Positions 61,601 to 64,000 of a stretch of 64,000 bases of DNA are shown here, in pieces. The stretch comes from Eubacterium sp. ER2 (GTDB taxonomy: Bacteria > Bacillota > Clostridia > Lachnospirales > Lachnospiraceae). The notes under the pieces are model-generated. The model had not been told where the DNA came from. It was given only the letters and a program-made list of their open reading frames with translations, and searched no databases. The stretch is taken from NCBI RefSeq assembly GCF_000765215.1, contig NZ_JPJE01000004.1, forward strand, positions 1 to 64,000, written 5' to 3'. The translations under genes and the position numbers were made by a program. Every line of letters begins with the position of its first letter. Within the stretch, counting starts at the first letter, position 1.

Positions 61601-62399
61601 CGGACTGACAGGGAAAGTGGTATTCTTCGACAGCAGCGATTACGACGGGCTGGATGCGAACCTGGACTACCTCTTCGGCGGGCGCTCCTTCACGGTATAC
61701 AAAGCGGACGGAAACGGCCTGACCGAGGTGTTTGACAGCGGAAGCGACTTCGAGGCAAAGACAGCGGTCTATGTACCGGAGAACTTCAACTGCTCCAACG
61801 ACGATAAGTCGATCGATGACCGCTCCGGAAAGAAGGGACCCGAGTCCGAGAGCGTGACACTCGGGACTGTCGGAGAGAAAACCTATGCGTTCGTGGGACT
61901 TGAGAGAGTCGGCGGCGTGATGGTCTACGACATCACAGACCCGGCACACATCAGCTTTGCAAACTACATCAATTCCAGAGACTACAGCGAGGATATCGCA
62001 GGCGACAACTCGCCGGAGGGGCTGTGCTTCATCCCGGCAGGCGAGAGCTGGGACGGAAACGCTTATCTGGTGGCTGCATGCGAGGTGTCCGGCACAGTCG
62101 CCGTCTACAGCGCTGCCGCCAACACAGCCTATGATCCCGGCACAGGAAACCCGGATGACGGGCAAAAGCCCGGAGACGGCGAGGATGAGAACCCTGATGA
62201 CGGGCAGAAGCCAGGAACAGGCGGCGAGGATCAAAAGCCCGGCACAGCCGATAGCCAGGCAGGCGGGCAGAACACTTCCGGAAAGAAAGCGGCAAGGACC
62301 GGAGACGGCAGCAATTACACACTTTATCTGCTGCTGGCACTGGCAGCGGCAGGTTCTGCCACTGCTGTCATCGTGATCCGCCGCAGAAAAGCACAGTAA
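58668..62399 (+). CDS. Large surface metallophosphoesterase with beta-propeller-like domain and sorting signal
   Basis: A 1243-residue exported protein. It has a signal peptide (about 1-29, SALA cleavage), an acidic low-complexity stretch and a purple-acid-phosphatase-type fibronectin domain (about 105-210). The calcineurin-like phosphoesterase domain (about 215-610) has all metal motifs: SDPQ, GDQVED, GNHDRH, VTHHK, GGHDHVYSR. A choice-of-anchor-I-type propeller domain follows (about 640-1150, VLTANEGEPR, VVTANEGDSREW). The Gly/Asp/Pro repeat linker leads to AARTGD, a hydrophobic helix and RRRK, a variant sortase signal. It probably releases phosphate from outside substrates. ATG 58668 follows AAGGAGGAAAG. 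Confidence 0.85.
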   Translation: MRRKWHKGAAITLAAAMLCAQGAPVSALAEENVQTDETVAPDAETSEAEANAGAAENGSTAQDAAETEGMDVETPEADETVPEERTERTQGTTASPATGANTLQTPVANSGNTVEYLTLQPGETSTSVNLNWYAPAGTTKAQVKFGGMTVDATVRELTPPTKVDESKYTDTGKMVCEATITGLAAGTEYTYQISYDSGQSWSEAHTYTTPAAGSFRFGFTSDPQIKENGSTDGAGWQPADDTNQTGWATMMEKLASEGVSLVVSAGDQVEDQSWGKSSEYAAFFAPEEMSSIAYAPAVGNHDRHYMFEDHFNLPNEMSVAGMDENGALAQVKTTFRGQNSGTSQSHGNYIQATADEIANSSESNGVTPNAEGQYDFTERREMETKGNYYYLYDNVLFVTLNTGAYPGGNDEENAGNASVPSAAKDNSEAEAMVGNFRTTMNAAVSEYAGQYQWLIVTHHKSTQTVAKHAADSDIENYVDAGFEKVMDEFDVDFVLGGHDHVYSRSYVLKDGQRNAERLDNYHDPDGTIYLTGNCCSDMQYYTPFASVDKTNNADYPVLADGTTGSQEYLAGKLPIGNQEWNQEYSPSYAVFDVTGNEISVHVYNLAGDSASPDSELIDSFSVTKNADGGAKTAGTENGKVSASLNLTQEGRYDAGMTNADGGVMEIVDYNTATGWAYAINGQTGNLTAIPMKTLAAGENVDLLDGNDIDVKSMIEAECEGFTYGDMTSVAVSADGTKLAAAIQAEGYADSGRVALFTCNEDGTLTFEKAYETGTQPDMVTFTPDDSRVLTANEGEPRKGYEGDATDPAGTVTVISLADGKAVNVGFEAYDSAEARQALTDAGIVLKKGAVPSKDLEPEYIAAGNSTAYVTLQEANAIAAIDLNSLKLTGIYSAGYEDYSTVPVDIDKKDEAYDPKTYDSLRGIRMPDSIALYSVGGTDYVVTANEGDSREWGDYLNEVERNFKDGETSPTGKITADNSGLTGKVVFFDSSDYDGLDANLDYLFGGRSFTVYKADGNGLTEVFDSGSDFEAKTAVYVPENFNCSNDDKSIDDRSGKKGPESESVTLGTVGEKTYAFVGLERVGGVMVYDITDPAHISFANYINSRDYSEDIAGDNSPEGLCFIPAGESWDGNAYLVAACEVSGTVAVYSAAANTAYDPGTGNPDDGQKPGDGEDENPDDGQKPGTGGEDQKPGTADSQAGGQNTSGKKAARTGDGSNYTLYLLLALAAAGSATAVIVIRRRKAQ

Positions 62400-62429
62400 A
62401 AAACAAACATCCTTTCATAGGACAGGACA

Positions 62430-62476
62430 GACAAAGTTGATGGCATGTCCCACCCGGGACATGCCATATCTTTGTC
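62430..62476. terminator. Long stem-loop after the phosphoesterase gene
   Basis: GGCATGTCCC/GGGACATGCC (62442-62451 with 62456-62465) within an outer GACAAAG/CTTTGTC pair (62430-62436 with 62470-62476). The T-tract is weak (TCTTTGCTCT), but the position between converging genes suits a terminator. Confidence 0.65.
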
Positions 62477-62498
62477 TCTTTGCTCTGTACCTGTCTAT

Positions 62499-62754
62499 TC
62501 AGCTCTCCATCTTCTCCTTTAACATCTTCATGAACCTGTGTACATTTTTCTTGTCACAGCTGGTGGGATAGTACATCCGTATCTCAAAGTCCTTCTCCAG
62601 CCGTTTCTCCTCCTCCTTCTGCACGCTGCATCTGTAGGGAGGAGATGTTCTGGCTGATGGCAGTCTGGGAGACATAGTTCATATTTCCGGCTTTTGTAAA
62701 GCTCTTGCTCTCGATCACATCCACAAAATATTTGTACTTCCATATGCTGCTCAC
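62499..62754 (-). pseudogene. LysR-family regulator gene with a large internal deletion
   Basis: A GTG at 62752-62754 with GGAGG 8 nt upstream begins a frame reading YKYFVDVIESKSFTKAG and YVSQTAISQNISSLQ, the classic LysR helix-turn-helix. It then breaks near 62635. In another frame the last 38 codons (LEKDFEIRMYYP, ending MKMLKEKMES) look like a regulator's C-terminus and stop at 62499. About 200 codons between are missing. The remnant has lost the ligand domain and cannot be a normal regulator. What it once controlled is unknown. Confidence 0.72.
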
Positions 62755-62786
62755 CTGGCGGCCCTCCTACTTGCGTCGCGGGACAT

Positions 62787-63449
62787 CTACCCCATCAGTT
62801 TTCCCACCTGACCTGCAATCTTCGTGTTGCAGCGGATCTGCTTCTGCACCCGCTCTCCCGTGCGCACAGACTCAAACACAAGGTAGGCCACTGTGTCCTT
62901 CTCCACCTGCTGCACTGTCGTCTTCAGATCTGTGTGCCTGTGGGTTCCGCTCAGCGCCCCCACAAAAGCGCCGTCAAAGCCAGCGACGGCCCCGCCGATG
63001 ATAGCGCCTGTCAGTTTTCCCTTGGGGCGGGTCGTGCCCGTCGTCGTTGTGAACGTCTCATAATGCGGGCCTCCCCATATAAAGCTGACCAGGGCCCAGC
63101 AGGCGGCGTTCTCCACAAATACGTCCCCGAAGTAGTAGAGCCCGTTTCCTCCTCTTCTGAAGTTCAGGCCCCCGATGTGGTACTGGGTCTCCTGTTGTTT
63201 CAGTGCGCTGATCCTCTGCTTTTCCGCTATGCGCGCCTGCTTTTCCTGATATTTTGCCAGGTACTCCTCCGGGGACATCTTCTCGTTGGCGAGATAAAAC
63301 TGTCTCTCCTCGTCCGTCAGGACGGCCGTGGTCCCGGCTTTCTGCATCTTATTATTAATCTGCACAATCCTTTTGCCGATGTCGAACCCCTCTTTGAGCT
63401 CATCTGCCATCTTCTTCCAAAAGCCCTTTTCCCGCTCTCCTTTCTTCAT
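62787..63449 (-). CDS. Hypothetical protein with a glycine-zipper segment
   Basis: A 220-residue protein that I do not recognise. The first 90 residues are charged and helical, with a short coiled coil (YLAKYQEKQARIAEKQRIS). Residues about 138-166 form a glycine-zipper-like stretch (LTGAIIGGAVAGFDGAFVGA) that could insert in a membrane. The C-terminus is a small beta-rich part. No signal peptide. It lies between the LysR remnant and an FtsX permease gene on the same strand, with 81 bp to the latter. An AGAGCGGGA-type weak ribosome site precedes the ATG. Confidence 0.65.
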   Translation of the reverse strand: MKKGEREKGFWKKMADELKEGFDIGKRIVQINNKMQKAGTTAVLTDEERQFYLANEKMSPEEYLAKYQEKQARIAEKQRISALKQQETQYHIGGLNFRRGGNGLYYFGDVFVENAACWALVSFIWGGPHYETFTTTTGTTRPKGKLTGAIIGGAVAGFDGAFVGALSGTHRHTDLKTTVQQVEKDTVAYLVFESVRTGERVQKQIRCNTKIAGQVGKLMG

Positions 63450-63530
63450 CCTGCCAGAGTCTGCTGCACATTGTCTTTCTCTATCATAAAACTTTCGGAA
63501 AGATTTTTCAACACTTAAAAAAGATCCTGT

Positions 63531-64000
63531 CTACGCCTCCCGGCTGATGACGCTGACCACGCTCTCCTTTCTCTGGGGCAGCCAGGCCAGATATGGCACG
63601 ACGACGCCCAAAAGGAGCAGCACCGGGAACACCGGCAGCATGGGCCATACGACAAAATGGTAGTCCATGAACCACAGTCCCTCCGACAGAGCCCGCACAA
63701 GGGTCAGGGACAGGATACAGCCCGCTGCCAGGGAGGCAAGGATGGTAAACCCGGCGTAGCATACTCCCTCCAGCATGAGCATCCGCGCCAGCTGCCGCCT
63801 CATCATACCGATGGCCTCCATCATGGCCAGCTCCCGCTTCCTGGTGACAATGCCGGTGAGGATGGAGTTGACAAAGTTCAGGACGCCGATGACGCCCACC
63901 ACAGTGGTGAGGACGCCTCCCACAAGGGTGATAAGCCCGGTCATGCCGGAGAACTCGTTGGTATATCTCTGCCTGGACTCATAGTTCATCAGAGGCTCCT
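63531..64000 (-). CDS. FtsX-like ABC transporter permease, C-terminal part
   Basis: The last 156 residues or so of a permease whose 5' part lies beyond the window. Three membrane helices of the final FtsX block are visible (ITLVGGVLTTVVGVIGVLNF, GVCYAGFTILASLAAGCILS and the last at VWPMLPVFPVLLLLGVVVPY). The cytoplasmic TRKRELAMMEAIGM motif typical of MacB/FtsX permeases lies between them. It ends KESVVSVISREA. Any ATPase partner would lie outside the window. Confidence 0.9.
   Translation of the reverse strand, partial: EPLMNYESRQRYTNEFSGMTGLITLVGGVLTTVVGVIGVLNFVNSILTGIVTRKRELAMMEAIGMMRRQLARMLMLEGVCYAGFTILASLAAGCILSLTLVRALSEGLWFMDYHFVVWPMLPVFPVLLLLGVVVPYLAWLPQRKESVVSVISREA

Overview
The window looks like chromosomal DNA of a G+C-rich anaerobic Firmicute, most likely a Lachnospiraceae-type gut clostridium. 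I infer this from the Gram-positive lipoproteins, strong AGGAGG ribosome sites, Bce-type transporters, a SleC-like spore-cortex protein, sodium-pump decarboxylase subunits and sortase-type anchoring. G+C was judged by eye at near 60% and not computed. Genus is not assigned. No rRNA, tRNA, CRISPR array or prophage was recognised.

Region 1 (1-14.4 kb) is an envelope-stress block. A two-component system drives a MacB/FtsX-type ABC exporter (minus strand). Divergent from it is a BceAB-type peptide-detoxification transporter followed by a NarL/LuxR-type two-component pair. An A+T-rich nucleotidyltransferase/winged-helix pair (10.5-12.3 kb, toxin-antitoxin-like) comes next, then a BceRS-type pair that has no transporter of its own beside it. 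Region 2 (14.4-27 kb) holds carAB, a secreted transglutaminase-like lipoprotein, a SleC-like protein, and a five-gene biotin-dependent decarboxylase/transcarboxylase operon with a sodium-pump beta subunit. Region 3 (27-34.6 kb) is the core operon pyrH-frr-uppS-cdsA-dxr-rseP, then a MATE pump and a cytidylate-kinase-like gene. Region 4 (34.6-42.1 kb) has dus, a prepilin peptidase, a DUF3841 gene, a two-component system, and a DedA/GT4/acyltransferase-like membrane-lipid cluster.

Region 5 (42.2-53.8 kb) is scarred accessory and carbohydrate DNA. It has an attenuated, frameshifted MATE gene, a ToxN/AbiQ-type toxin without a visible repeat antitoxin, and an alpha-glucan operon (glgP, malQ, two GH13 enzymes). 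Upstream of that operon is a deletion scar that joins the start of a maltose-binding lipoprotein gene to the end of a glycogen debranching enzyme gene, still next to its LacI-type regulator. Region 6 (53.8-64 kb) has a tight four-gene operon of VWA/solute-binding lipoprotein, XpaC, solute-binding protein and TelA. A large surface phosphoesterase with a PhoP-like box, an internally deleted LysR gene, a glycine-zipper protein and the end of another FtsX permease follow.

The best candidate for an undescribed system is the VWA-XpaC-PBP-TelA operon (53820-58392). The most informative oddities are the malE/debranching-enzyme chimera, the solitary ToxN, and the decarboxylase operon carrying both 12S-like and 5S-like carboxyltransferases.
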